Of a stretch of DNA of 64,000 nucleotides, positions 35,541 through 45,679 are shown piece by piece. A program made the translations under genes and the position numbers. The stretch is from Nitrobacteraceae bacterium AZCC 2146 (GTDB taxonomy: Bacteria > Pseudomonadota > Alphaproteobacteria > Rhizobiales > Xanthobacteraceae), in the NCBI GenBank assembly GCA_036924855.1, contig JBAGRP010000001.1, positions 7,428,001 through 7,492,000 on the forward strand. Reading direction: 5' to 3'. Within the stretch, counting starts at the first letter, position 1. Each line of letters starts with the position of its first letter. The notes under the pieces were generated by a model, which was given only the letters and a program-made list of their open reading frames with translations, was not told the DNA's origin and did not search any database.

Positions 35541-35632
35541 TAAGAGTCATGCGGCAAATCTCTCGGTCTGCTGCTTTAGTCTGCACCGTTCCAGAGTTCA
35601 TCTCGGGAATGTCGGTCCAAGGGATTAGCGCC

Positions 35633-36469
35633 ATGACCAGAATTTCGATCATCGCCGCCGCGTTCTGCCTTGCTTCGCTGAGCTCGCTGTCCAGCCGGCC
35701 GGTTCATGCCCAGGCCAAGCCGGGAGTGGAGCGGCTCTACATCCTCAATTGCGGCGAGGGCGTTGCCGGCGACATTTCGCGCTGGTCGCCCGGCGTCAAT
35801 GTCGGCAAGTCCATGGATTTCGCGGACAATTGCTACCTGATCAAGCACGCTCGGGGCTGGCTGCTCTGGGACACCGGACTGACCGACGCGATCGCCGCCA
35901 TGCCGGAGGGGCAGCGGCCGGCCGATCCACGGGCGATACATTGGAAACGGCCGAAGACGCTCGCAAGCCAGCTCGCCGAACTTAACGTCAAGCCGTCGGA
36001 CATCAAGTTCGTTGCGGTGTCCCACACCCACCCCGACCACATCGGCAACATCACCATGTTCCCGCAGTCGATGGTGCTGGTGCAGAAGGCGGAATACGAC
36101 TGGCCCACGCCCTTCGGCCAGGCGCTTCAAGCCGGAGCATCCGCGGTCATGAAGCTCGAAGGCGATCACGACATATTCGGCGACGGCTCGGTCACGATCA
36201 TCTCAACGCCGGGACACACGCCTGGCCATCAATCGCTGCTGGTCAAACTGCCGAAGACCGGGGCACTCCTGCTCTCAGGTGACGCTGTGCACTTCAAGTC
36301 CAATTGGGAGAATCGAGGCGTACCTGCAATCAATTTCGACAGGGACAAGACGGCGGCCTCGATGCAGCGCATGGCCGACATCATGGCGAAGGAGACGGCG
36401 CAGCTCTGGATTAACCACGACAAGGCGCAGCGCGACAGCCTAAAGATGTCGCCCGGCTTCTACGATTGA
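35633..36469 (+). CDS. exported metallo-beta-lactamase fold lactonase-like enzyme
   Basis: 278 residues. A signal peptide (cleavage near VHA-QA) implies a periplasmic location. Zinc-binding motifs are HTHPDHIGN, the His in HTPGHQS, Asp in LSGDAVHF and His in WINHDKAQ, the arrangement of N-acyl-homoserine lactonase-like members of the superfamily. Export is unusual for classic AHL lactonases, so the substrate may differ. ATG 35633 is chosen because a signal peptide follows it directly. Confidence 0.85.
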   Translation: MTRISIIAAAFCLASLSSLSSRPVHAQAKPGVERLYILNCGEGVAGDISRWSPGVNVGKSMDFADNCYLIKHARGWLLWDTGLTDAIAAMPEGQRPADPRAIHWKRPKTLASQLAELNVKPSDIKFVAVSHTHPDHIGNITMFPQSMVLVQKAEYDWPTPFGQALQAGASAVMKLEGDHDIFGDGSVTIISTPGHTPGHQSLLVKLPKTGALLLSGDAVHFKSNWENRGVPAINFDRDKTAASMQRMADIMAKETAQLWINHDKAQRDSLKMSPGFYD

Positions 36470-36773
36470 GGCTTGCCGGGCGGCCCCGGACGCCCGGTTT
36501 GGCACGAAACCGACATGGCCGGATGTCCGAAGTCGAGTCCGCTTTCAAGGGTAGAGCAGAAGTCGGATTTCGGCGCCGTCAGGTCAGGTTTTGACCCAGT
36601 ACGCAAGTCGGCATTCACGCAGCCCTTGAGGGTTGCCCCAAGACCACCAGCGCAGCAACCGTCCAAGTGTCAACGGGAAATAACTTTCGTGCTAGGTTTC
36701 CAATCACGCTGCGCGAACAGTGTGGTCCGTGGGCTCGAACAAACCCACGTCGAAACTCAGTGCGAGGATTCTC

Positions 36774-37238
36774 ATGACCAGTCAGGGCCGGCGCATTGCT
36801 GGTTGCCACTTGTTGCTGCGAGGTAACCGGTGGATGCCCATAAGCGTGAACAAAGCGCTTGGGGTCAAAGATCGTTGTTCACCGGGGGGTGCGGTGATTT
36901 CTGCATACCTCGCCGCAGTTGTTGAAGGGGACACAATTGTTGGCTGGTTAAGAAACTCAGCGTTCTCGGTTCAAGAGGTGCTACCCGATGGCACACTAGC
37001 CCTGCTCGATCGAACTCCCGCGAAACTGGCGTTGCAAGCTGATAGCGCCGACATGAAAGCAAGCAAGGCGGGAATAGTTGGCATCAGTTCGCTGATCGCG
37101 GGGCGTCGCATTCAGGAACAAAATACTGGAAACCTTCCTTCGAAGTTACGTGAAGCTGCATTCGAACGCGCTTCGATACAGATACTGGACAAAATTCAGG
37201 GTCATTCCGTTGTCGGCGTGCGTTTGTACGATTGCTGA
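36774..37238 (+). CDS. hypothetical protein
   Basis: 154 residues from ATG 36774 (MTSQGRRIAGCHLLLRG...). No signal peptide or domain recognised; the middle (PGGAVISAYLAAVVEGDTIVGWL) is mildly hydrophobic. It lies in the scar region between a lactonase-like gene and a broken integrase, with lower GC than its surroundings. It may be a real horizontally acquired gene or a decayed one. Confidence 0.4.
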   Translation: MTSQGRRIAGCHLLLRGNRWMPISVNKALGVKDRCSPGGAVISAYLAAVVEGDTIVGWLRNSAFSVQEVLPDGTLALLDRTPAKLALQADSADMKASKAGIVGISSLIAGRRIQEQNTGNLPSKLREAAFERASIQILDKIQGHSVVGVRLYDC

Positions 37239-37439
37239 AACGCAAAAATTTGGCTTTTGATCGTGTTAGGTAAGCAGCGCTCGGTTTATCACTCCGGTGC
37301 TGATACCCAGAGGGGAGAGTTCCAGCTTGGTTGCCTGTCAATATTGCCGACCGATTACCTACTGATGGGACGTGGGATGTGACCCGGTGATATAGGGACG
37401 GGCAGAGCGTATCCGCTCTGCCCCGGGCGCCCGGGAGCA

Positions 37440-38110
37440 TCAGATGTCGACCTGTTCCGCTATTGCCAGGGCGTCATCGACTTCAATGCCGAGATATCTG
37501 ACTGTGCTTTCGATCTTGGTATGCCCGAGCAGAAGCTGGACGGCCCTGAGATTTCCCGTCCGTCGATAGATCAGGGTAGCTTTTGTGCGTCGCAGCGAAT
37601 GCGTCCCAAACAGCCTCGGGTCCAGCCCGACGCTTCCGATCCACTCGGAAACGAGCCGCGCATATTGGCGGGTCGTCATGCTGGCGTTCGCGCCGCGACG
37701 ACCTGTGAACAAGAACTCGCCGGGTCTCTTGTTGGCGGCCTTTAGATAATCATCGACCGCTTGGCGGGTTTGCTCGCTCAATTCAAATCTGACAGGCCGC
37801 CCAGTTTTCTTTTGCCGGACGTTGCGCGATCCGCCGTGTATCCGCCGGCAGCGACATCCTCTACCCGGATGGCGACGACATCACAGCCACGAAGCTTGCT
37901 GTCGATTGCCAGATTGAACATGGCGAGATCGCGAGCGCGGCCTTCGATTTGGAGTTTCGTCCGGATCGACCAGACGTGTTTGGGTCGCAGCGGCGGCTTT
38001 GCCCCGGTCAGCTTTCCTTTATTCCAAGGCACTCGCTTGGGCGCGGGGGCAGTATTCACTTGGTCCTGCATGGCCATACTCCTCGGCTCGGTTACAGAGG
38101 CGAGCAGCAT
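37440..38110 (-). pseudogene. tyrosine recombinase/integrase with a frameshift
   Basis: The N-terminal part (WNKGKLTGAKPPLRPKHVW to VDVAAGGYTADRAT) and the C-terminal part (RQKKTGRPVRFELSEQ onward) are in different frames and join if one base is restored near 37829. The C-terminal part has HSLRRTKATLIYR (HxxR), LLGHTKIE and the nucleophile Tyr in VRYLGIE. About 220 residues in all, the size of a compact integrase family in this group. The frameshift should inactivate it. It lies left of the cyclase-to-glutaminase operon. Confidence 0.8.
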
Positions 38111-38408
38111 GCGCCATCGGATTGGGCGTTGGAATCAGGTCGCCTTTCGGGGCTAAGCGGACTCCGGGACCGGCCAGGCGCTAAGCGACTTGTAGCGTTT
38201 GACCCATTGTATGGACATCAGGCCGATTAATGCCTGGGCGCCTTCGGAAGATGCTACGTTACGCGACTGCAGTGACCGAGGCGTCCACCAATTTTAGCAT
38301 GATGACTGTTAATCGGCTCGGGGTCTCGACGCCGATCGGCGGGAGCCTTTTCTGGACACGCTGCTTCATATCGACCATCATAAATTGTGTATCAGCAAGG
38401 ACGTCACT

Positions 38409-41400
38409 ATGGATGTCGGAGATTGGTTGCGGGATCTCGGCCTCGAACAGTATGGGGAACTGTTCCGGGCCAATGAAATCGACGCCGAAGTCCTGCCTGA
38501 ACTAACCGAGATCGACCTTGAGAAGCTCGGCGTGCCCCTGGGGCACCGCAAGCGCCTGATCAAGGCAATCTCGGGATTGGGTGCTGCGGAAAAGACGGCC
38601 GTACGACAACCCACATCGGCCGAAGCTAATCCGCCGGAAGTCGCGGAGCGCCGTCGACTGACCGTCATGTTCTGCGACCTGGTCGGCTCGACCGCCCTGT
38701 CGGCGCGACTTGATCCCGAGGACATGCGCGAGGTGATCCGTTCCTATCTGGATGCCTGCGCGGGCGTTATCGCACGCTATGAAGGTTTCATCGCCAAATT
38801 CATGGGCGATGGGATCATGGCTTATTTCGGCTATCCGAGCGCGCATGAAGACGATGCGGAGCGCGCAGTTCGAGCCGGCCTCGAAATCGTTGCCGCGGTT
38901 GCCAGGCTGGAGACGCGAGCTCCCGAAACTCTTCAAATCCGTATCGGCGTCGCCACCGGGCTCGTGGTGATCGATCTGATCGGACAAGGCCCCGCGCAGG
39001 AGCATTCCGCGGTTGGCGACACGCCGAATCTCGCCGCCCGGCTGCAAAGCATCGCGCAGCCCGGGACTATCGTGGTGAGCGAGCAGGTGCGTCGCCTGGT
39101 CGGCGGTGGCTTCGATTATGAGGATCTGGGCGAGCTGACGCTCAAGGGCATTGCGCCGCACACCCATGGTTATCGCATCCTCGGGGTGAGCGAAACGGTC
39201 GGCCGTTTCGAGGCCGCCACCCACGGCGGACTAGCGGCTCTGGTGGGGCGGCATAGCGAGGTCTCGCTGCTGCAAGACCGCTGGGCGCAAGTGGTGGAAG
39301 GTACGGGCCAGGTGGTCTGCCTCAGCGGCGAGGCCGGCATCGGCAAGTCGCGCCTGGTGCATATGCTGCGCTCGCATGTCCTGGCCGCCGACGCCTTGTG
39401 CCTGTCAGCTAGCGGCGCGGCGTACCATCAGAGCACCGCGCTGAACCCGATCATCGACCTCGTGCAGGACCTCTTGGGATTCGAACGCAGTGACGAAGCA
39501 TCGACGCGCCTCGCCAAGCTGCACCAGGGCCTTGCGAAGTATGGTCTCGGCGAGGCCCGCATGCCCGGTGTGTTTGCAGCGTTGCTGTCGCTCCCCGGCG
39601 AAGCCGGCCAGCCAGCGGCGCCAGCTGGCACGCAAAAGGAAACCCTGGAAGCCATCCTCACGCTGTTGCTGGCGCTGGCCGCGCGCAAACCGGTCTTGCT
39701 GGTGGTGGAAGACCTGCATTGGCTGGACCCTTCCACGCTCGAATTGCTCGGCCTGCTCATCGATCAGGTGCCCACGGCCAACTTCTTGTTGCTGACGGCT
39801 GCCCGGCCCAGCTTCCAGCCACCCTGGGGCGCGCGACCGCATATCAACGCGTTGCGCCTCGGCCGACTGACACGGACCGAGATCGGCCAACTGGTGCTGC
39901 AAGTGACGGGTGGCAAGCCGCTGCCCGCCGAGGTGCTGGACCAGATCATCAAGAAGACCGACGGCGTGCCCTTGTTCGTCGAAGAGTTGACCAAGACGGT
40001 TCTGGAACTGGGTCTGCTGCAAGACGTCGGCGAGCACTACGAACTGATCGGACCGCTGGCCCCGCTGGCGATTCCGGCCACGGTACACGACTCGCTGATG
40101 GCGCGCCTCGACCGTTTATCGACGGCCAAAACCGTCGCCCAGCTGGGCGCCGTGCTGGGGCGCAGTTTTGCCTACGATCTGTTGTACGCAGTGGCCAAAA
40201 TAGAAGAGGCGGCGTTGCGCCAGTCCTTGCAGCAGCTGGTGGCGGCCGAGGTCTTGCAGCAGCACGGCTTGCCGCCGAACGCAAACTACACATTCAAGCA
40301 TGCGCTGGTGCAAGACGCCGCCTACGGCTCCTTGCTGCGCAGCATGCGCCATCTGTTCCACCAGCGCGCGGCCCAGGTTCTGGTGGAAAGCTTTGCTACC
40401 CTTACGCAGGGGCAGCCCGAGGTGTTGGCCTATCATTACACAGAGGCCGGCCTCGCAGCGCAGGCGATTCCGCATTGGCAGCGAGCGGCGCAGTTGTCGG
40501 TGGCGCGCGCTGCGCATCGTGAGGCCATCAGTCAGTACAATGCGGCGCTGGGCTTGCTGGCCAGTTTGCCCGCGGGGCCCGAACGGTCGAAGCAACAACT
40601 GGAAGTATATCTGGGGCTCGGCCCGGCGCTGATGGCGGCGCGCGGCTACGCGGCACCCGAAGTCGAGCGGGCCTACGAGCGGGCGCGCGAACTGGCCAGC
40701 GAATTGGGTGAGGCCGGGCAGCGTTTCACCGTCTTGTTCGGCCTGTGGCGCTACTACCTGAACCGCGCCCGGCTGGCGACGTCGCGCGATCTGGCTGAGC
40801 AACTCCTCGTCTCGGCCGGGGAGTTGGACGGCGACGCGCGGTGGTTGATGGCGCGATATGCGATGGGCACCACTCAATACTATCAGGGCGAGATCGAATC
40901 CGCTGCGGCCAACCTCGACCGCGCCGTGGCGCTGTACGACCCGCGCGACCGTGTCAGTGTAGCGGCCAGCAACCCGCGCATTACCAGCCTGTCCTGCGGC
41001 GCCTGGGCGCTGTGGCACCTGGGTTTTGCCGACCAGGCCTTGGCGCGCAGCCAGGAGTCGGTTCGGCTGGCGCAAGAGTTGTCGCATCTGCCGAGCTTGG
41101 CCCACTCTTTGTACTACGCCGCCCTGCTGCATCAGTTCAGGCGCGAAGCTTTCGCGGCACGCGATTGCTTGCAGCAGCTCATGGCCTGTTCTACCGAGCG
41201 CGGGTTTTCCTATTGGGAGGCGCGCGGCTCCGTGCTTCAAGGCTGGCTATTGGGCGAAGAAGGCAACGCCGCCGAAGGCATCCGCACCATGCTGCGCGGC
41301 ATCGAGGCGGTACAGGCCACGGGAGCCGAACTGGCGCAGCCCAATTACCTCGCCATGCTGGCCGAATTGTACCTGAAGAACGGCGAAACGGCGGCCGGGC

Positions 41401-41735
41401 TGCGCGCCGTGAACGATGCGCTGGAACGGATCGAACACACCGGCGAGCGCCGCTGGCAGGCTGAACTGATGCGTCTGAAGGCCGAACTGCTGCTGGCCGA
41501 AGATGCGGGCGCGACGGATGCCGCCGCGACCAGTTTGCACCAGGCGCTGGCCGTGGCGCGTCAACAGAAGAACCGTCCACTCGAGTTGCGCGCGGCAATG
41601 AGCCTGTACCGCCTCGACCGTCATCAACGAAGTGCACGCGACACGCGCGAGCTGCAAGCCGCGTACGCCGCTTTCACCGAAGGACATGACGAGGCCGACC
41701 TGCGCGAAGCCCGTGCACTGCTACAAGAACCCTAG
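38409..41735 (+). CDS. SAM domain, class III cyclase, AAA ATPase and TPR signalling protein
   Basis: 1108 residues from ATG 38409. A SAM domain (1-58, VGDWLRDLGLEQYGELF) precedes a class III cyclase (about 78-255) with metal Asp residues in FCDLVGSTALS and MGDGIMAYFG, and VGDTPNLAARLQ. A STAND/AAA-type ATPase follows, with Walker A SGEAGIGKSRLV and Walker B LLVVEDLHWLD. The last 500 residues are TPR-like helical repeats. This plan suits a large sensor that couples protein binding and ATP hydrolysis to cyclic nucleotide production. The amine oxidase gene follows 12 bases later. Confidence 0.92.
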   Translation: MDVGDWLRDLGLEQYGELFRANEIDAEVLPELTEIDLEKLGVPLGHRKRLIKAISGLGAAEKTAVRQPTSAEANPPEVAERRRLTVMFCDLVGSTALSARLDPEDMREVIRSYLDACAGVIARYEGFIAKFMGDGIMAYFGYPSAHEDDAERAVRAGLEIVAAVARLETRAPETLQIRIGVATGLVVIDLIGQGPAQEHSAVGDTPNLAARLQSIAQPGTIVVSEQVRRLVGGGFDYEDLGELTLKGIAPHTHGYRILGVSETVGRFEAATHGGLAALVGRHSEVSLLQDRWAQVVEGTGQVVCLSGEAGIGKSRLVHMLRSHVLAADALCLSASGAAYHQSTALNPIIDLVQDLLGFERSDEASTRLAKLHQGLAKYGLGEARMPGVFAALLSLPGEAGQPAAPAGTQKETLEAILTLLLALAARKPVLLVVEDLHWLDPSTLELLGLLIDQVPTANFLLLTAARPSFQPPWGARPHINALRLGRLTRTEIGQLVLQVTGGKPLPAEVLDQIIKKTDGVPLFVEELTKTVLELGLLQDVGEHYELIGPLAPLAIPATVHDSLMARLDRLSTAKTVAQLGAVLGRSFAYDLLYAVAKIEEAALRQSLQQLVAAEVLQQHGLPPNANYTFKHALVQDAAYGSLLRSMRHLFHQRAAQVLVESFATLTQGQPEVLAYHYTEAGLAAQAIPHWQRAAQLSVARAAHREAISQYNAALGLLASLPAGPERSKQQLEVYLGLGPALMAARGYAAPEVERAYERARELASELGEAGQRFTVLFGLWRYYLNRARLATSRDLAEQLLVSAGELDGDARWLMARYAMGTTQYYQGEIESAAANLDRAVALYDPRDRVSVAASNPRITSLSCGAWALWHLGFADQALARSQESVRLAQELSHLPSLAHSLYYAALLHQFRREAFAARDCLQQLMACSTERGFSYWEARGSVLQGWLLGEEGNAAEGIRTMLRGIEAVQATGAELAQPNYLAMLAELYLKNGETAAGLRAVNDALERIEHTGERRWQAELMRLKAELLLAEDAGATDAAATSLHQALAVARQQKNRPLELRAAMSLYRLDRHQRSARDTRELQAAYAAFTEGHDEADLREARALLQEP

Positions 41736-41747
41736 GAGAGACACGCT

Positions 41748-43286
41748 ATGGAAGAGTCGCTGTTGCATGATCTGGGTGATGAGGCGCTGGACAAGGTGAT
41801 TAAGGAGTATGTCCAGATCATCCAGCGGGGGTTGCCGCGAGCGTCGCGCGCGCAGGATGTGCTCATCGTCGGCGCCGGCATGGCCGGCATGACCGCCGCG
41901 TATCTCTTGCGCAACGCCGGCCACCGTGTGCGCATCCTCGAGGCCAACAATTACGTCGGCGGCCGCGTGCACACGTTTCGCTGTTTTACCGGCGATCTGT
42001 ATGCCGAAGCCGGCGCCATGCGCATCCCCAGCCAGCACGAGCTGGTGGCCGCATTCGCCGACATGTTCAAGCTGCCGCGCGAACCGTTCTTCAACGTCGA
42101 CATCGACCCCGCCACGCGCAACGCCGCCGATCCGGTGGCGCGCAACAATGAATACCTGTTCGTCAATGGCGTGAAGATCAGGCGCAGCGCCTACACCGCC
42201 GGTCAGCTGAACTTCCCGTTGCCGGTGGGCGAGGCCGGCCAGACCTCGCAGCAATTGCTGGACGCAGCACTGGCGCCGCTGCGCGATTTCATCAAGGCCG
42301 ATCCGGCGGGACGATGGCCGGTGGTGATCGAGCGCTTTGGCGAATTTTCGGTGCGGCGCTTCCTGAAGGAACAGACGCTGTATTCCGAAGAAGCGATCGA
42401 GATGATCGTGGTGCTGAACAATCTGGAATCGCGCCTGATGACCTCCTTCGTGCAGGCCTTCATCGAGCTCGCCATCATCAATGACAAGGTCCGCTACTGG
42501 CAAATACCGGGTGGTAACGACCTCTTGCCAAAGGCGTTCCTGCCCGCGCTGAAAGATTGCATCACCTTCGGCCAGCGCTTGACCGCGCTGGGCTGGGACG
42601 TGGACTCGGACACCGGCGTAACCATGCGCACCACGACCGGCGAAACCTACACCGCCGATTCGGCCATCATCGCCATCCCGTTTTCCAGCCTGCGCTTCGT
42701 GCGCACCGACCCGCTGTTTGTGCCGCAGCGCCGGCGCGCCATCCGCGAGCTGCACTACGACGCGGCCACCAAGGTCCTGCTCGAATTCAGCCGCCGTTTC
42801 TGGGAGCAGGACGACGACATCTACGGTGGTGGCAGCACCACCGACATTGCCAACCGCTACATCTACTATCCCAGCCATGACATGGGTTCGAGCGGCGGTG
42901 GGGTGGTGCTCGCCAGTTACGTCTGGGGCGAGGACGCGTTGCGTTGGGACTCGTTGACGGAGCCCGATCGCTTGCAGTTCGCGCTCGACGGCATGTGCCA
43001 GGTGCACGGCGAGAACGTGCGCAAGGTGCATCTCGGCGGCACCACCAAGAGCTGGATGCAGGATCCGTTCTCATGCGGCGAGGCGGCGATCTTTGCGCCG
43101 GGGCAATTCGAGTCGGTCATGCCCTATTTGCTGCAACCCGAAGGCGGCAGGATTCATTTCGCGGGCGAGCACACCTCGCTCAAGCACGCCTGGATCGAAG
43201 GCGCCATCGAGTCCGGTGTGCGCACCGCACTGGCGGTAAGCGAAGAGCGTAAACCGTCCGCCGCTCAACTGGGGAAAACACGATGA
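41748..43286 (+). CDS. FAD-dependent amine (L-amino acid) oxidase
   Basis: 512 residues. The FAD-binding Rossmann motif VGAGMAG (41-47) is followed by [13 protein letters not shown], and the C-terminal flavin motif is [20 protein letters not shown]. The overall layout is that of monoamine/L-amino acid oxidases: oxidation of an amine to an imine with release of ammonia, an oxoacid or aldehyde, and peroxide. No signal peptide; a 35-residue helical N-terminal extension is present. GGAGAGACACGC precedes the ATG. The stop overlaps the next start (ATGA). Confidence 0.9.
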   Translation: MEESLLHDLGDEALDKVIKEYVQIIQRGLPRASRAQDVLIVGAGMAGMTAAYLLRNAGHRVRILEANNYVGGRVHTFRCFTGDLYAEAGAMRIPSQHELVAAFADMFKLPREPFFNVDIDPATRNAADPVARNNEYLFVNGVKIRRSAYTAGQLNFPLPVGEAGQTSQQLLDAALAPLRDFIKADPAGRWPVVIERFGEFSVRRFLKEQTLYSEEAIEMIVVLNNLESRLMTSFVQAFIELAIINDKVRYWQIPGGNDLLPKAFLPALKDCITFGQRLTALGWDVDSDTGVTMRTTTGETYTADSAIIAIPFSSLRFVRTDPLFVPQRRRAIRELHYDAATKVLLEFSRRFWEQDDDIYGGGSTTDIANRYIYYPSHDMGSSGGGVVLASYVWGEDALRWDSLTEPDRLQFALDGMCQVHGENVRKVHLGGTTKSWMQDPFSCGEAAIFAPGQFESVMPYLLQPEGGRIHFAGEHTSLKHAWIEGAIESGVRTALAVSEERKPSAAQLGKTR

Positions 43287-45031
43287 GCCAGCCACCCAAC
43301 GCTATTCAGTTCCTGCTCGGTGCCCTCAAGCAGGAAGGTATCAGCCATGTCTTCATGGTGCCCGGCGGCTTGCTTGACGGCTTTCTCACCGAGTTTGGCG
43401 ACGTCACCGGCGTCAATGCCATCGTCGCCGCCCATGAAGGCGGCGCCGGCTTCATGGCCGACGGTTATGCGCGGGCCAGCGGGCGCTTTGGCGTGTGCCT
43501 CGGCATCGGCGGGCCGGGCGCGGCCAATCTGGTCGCAGCACTGGCCAATGCCTATTCTGACGAATCGCCGATCCTGGCCGTGACCGGCGAAGTGCAAAGC
43601 AGTTGGGAAGGCCGCGGCTCGTTTCAGGACGGCAGCGGTTCGGGTATGAACGACGTCGGCCTGATGCGAGCGGTGACGGCATTTGCCCAGGAAGTGCCGG
43701 CGATCAGCCTGCTGCCGCACCATCTGCATGTAGCGCTGCGCACCATGGTGGGCGACGAGCCCCGGCCGGTATTTCTGAGCCTGCCGCAGGACCTGCACAC
43801 CCAGCCGGTGAGCGAACCCTACCGCCCGTTGCAATACGGTCTCGTTACCTCGCCGCGGGTGCTCGATCGCGAAGCCGCGGCCGGCATGCGCACCTTGCTT
43901 GCGACTGGCCCGCGCATCGCGATCCTAGCCGGCAACGGCTGCGTGCGATCCGGTGCCACGCAAGACCTGCTGAATCTCGCCAAGGCCTACGGCATTCCGG
44001 TCGCCAGCACGTTGCGCGCCAAGGGCGTGTTCCCGGAAGACCATGAGCTGTCGCTCGGCGTATTCGGCTATGGCGGCACACGCCACTCCACGCTGGCCCT
44101 GACGCCGCAAGACGACACCGGCCCCAATGCACCGCCGCCGGCCGACTTCAAGGCCGACGTGCTGTTGATCCTGGGCTCCGGTCTGAACCAGCGCGACACC
44201 ATGTCCTGGAGTCCCGACCTGCCTTCCGTCACCGTGCAGGTCGACACCGATGCCAGCGAATTCGGTCGCGACTATGCGGTGACCGGATCGGTGGTCGGCG
44301 ACGCCGCCGAGTTCGTGCGCTGGATGCTCGACGACGAGGCGATGCGCAAAGCGCTCGCCGCCAGCCGCGCGGCGCGCGACGCCTGGACCGCGCGCGTCTT
44401 CGCGATGCCGCGTCTCTATGACGCCGCCAACACCAAAAGCAATGCGGTGCCGATCCATCCGGCGCGCGCGGTGGCCGACTTGCGCCAGGTGGCGCCGCGC
44501 GACTGCGTGCTGCTGGTCGACTCCGGCGCGCACCGGGTGTTTGGCGGGCACTACTGGGACAGTCCCACGCCCAACGCCTACCTCACCGCCACCTCGATGG
44601 CGCCGATGGGCTGGGCTATTCCGGCGGCGATCGGCGCCAAGCTGGCGCGGCCCGAGCTGCCCTGTGCGGTAGTCACCGGCGATGGCTGCATGCTGATGCA
44701 CGGCATCGAGATCCAGACCGCGGCGCGCCATGGTCTCGCCATCGTCTATGTCGTCATCAACAACGGCGCGCTTGGCAACGTCTATCTGCGCGCCAAGCAA
44801 ATGAGTCCCGCCGCCGCCGCGCTGTCGCTGCTGCGCACCCACGACTGGGTGCAGTTTGCCCGCTCGCTCGGCGCCGACGGCACCGTGGTGGAACAGCCCG
44901 GTGACCTCGTCGCCGCTTACGAGCAGGCGTTCCGATCCGGTGGCACCTTCATCGTCGATGTGCGCTGCGACAAAGACGCCACCACGCCGGTCGGTCCCTG
45001 GAATCGCGCCAAAGGCGCGTCGCTGGATTGA
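43283..45031 (+). CDS. thiamine-diphosphate enzyme, acetolactate synthase-like
   Basis: 582 residues with the three domains of the pyruvate oxidase/acetolactate synthase family. Catalytic Glu is in [17 protein letters not shown] (residue 52), and the ThDP/Mg motif is GDGCMLMHG with a following NN (around 465-490). It could decarboxylate or ligate 2-oxoacids, perhaps those made by the amine oxidase encoded upstream (inference). The FAD region of true AHAS looks weakly conserved, and no regulatory subunit gene is present, so it is probably not biosynthetic AHAS. Confidence 0.9.
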   Translation: MSQPPNAIQFLLGALKQEGISHVFMVPGGLLDGFLTEFGDVTGVNAIVAAHEGGAGFMADGYARASGRFGVCLGIGGPGAANLVAALANAYSDESPILAVTGEVQSSWEGRGSFQDGSGSGMNDVGLMRAVTAFAQEVPAISLLPHHLHVALRTMVGDEPRPVFLSLPQDLHTQPVSEPYRPLQYGLVTSPRVLDREAAAGMRTLLATGPRIAILAGNGCVRSGATQDLLNLAKAYGIPVASTLRAKGVFPEDHELSLGVFGYGGTRHSTLALTPQDDTGPNAPPPADFKADVLLILGSGLNQRDTMSWSPDLPSVTVQVDTDASEFGRDYAVTGSVVGDAAEFVRWMLDDEAMRKALAASRAARDAWTARVFAMPRLYDAANTKSNAVPIHPARAVADLRQVAPRDCVLLVDSGAHRVFGGHYWDSPTPNAYLTATSMAPMGWAIPAAIGAKLARPELPCAVVTGDGCMLMHGIEIQTAARHGLAIVYVVINNGALGNVYLRAKQMSPAAAALSLLRTHDWVQFARSLGADGTVVEQPGDLVAAYEQAFRSGGTFIVDVRCDKDATTPVGPWNRAKGASLD

Positions 45032-45035
45032 AGCC

Positions 45036-45578
45036 ATGGCACAATTACCTGACCCCACGCCGACGTTGAACGAAGAGGGCCGCGCCATCTACCAGCGCCT
45101 CGCCGGCCCGCGCGGCGGGCTTGGCGGCATGTATCTGGCGCTGATGAACAACCCCAATCTCGCCGATCACATCGGCGATCTCGGCACCTATCTGCGCTTT
45201 CATGGCGTACTCGGCGACGATGTGCGCGAACTCGCGATCCTGGCGACCGCGCGCGGTCTCGGCGTCGCTTACGAATGGGTGCAGCATGCGCCGATCGCGC
45301 TGAAGGCGGGTGTGCCCCAGGCGGTGGTGAGCGCGTTGCAGGCCGGCGACTTTGCGGCGCCATCGATGAGCGCGCTGTATATCGACGTTTGCAGCGCAGC
45401 TCGTCATGTCGTGGCGCAGGAGTCCTTGCCCGATGTCCTGCAGCAGCGCTTGCAGCAGGCGCTGGGCTTGAAGGGGGTGGTCGAGCTGGTGGTGCTGTGC
45501 GGCTTCTACCGCTGCATTGCCAACGTCGTCACCGCCTTCGACGTGGCGCTGCCCAATGCCGGACAGCCGCCGTTCTGA
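45036..45578 (+). CDS. carboxymuconolactone decarboxylase-like (AhpD fold) protein
   Basis: 180 residues from ATG 45036, 4 bases after the previous stop. The helical core with RELAILATARGLGVAYEWVQHAPIALKAGV matches the CMD fold; EWxxH is present but the CxxC of peroxidase-type AhpD is absent. This points to a decarboxylase/lactonase-like or binding role, not to a thiol peroxidase. Its substrate may be a product of the two preceding enzymes (inference). Confidence 0.82.
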   Translation: MAQLPDPTPTLNEEGRAIYQRLAGPRGGLGGMYLALMNNPNLADHIGDLGTYLRFHGVLGDDVRELAILATARGLGVAYEWVQHAPIALKAGVPQAVVSALQAGDFAAPSMSALYIDVCSAARHVVAQESLPDVLQQRLQQALGLKGVVELVVLCGFYRCIANVVTAFDVALPNAGQPPF

Positions 45579-45679
45579 GTTTCAGTACGAGCCGCGTCGG
45601 CTGATACATGCCCTCGGTGCGGAGCCACAACAAATTATCCTCGGCAAAACCGAGTCTATTGAATGGGAGTTCTACTGCC

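Noticed and set aside
43283..45031. Biosynthetic acetolactate synthase (ilvB)
   Set aside because: No small regulatory subunit gene nearby, and it is embedded in an amine oxidase operon; kept as a general ThDP enzyme.
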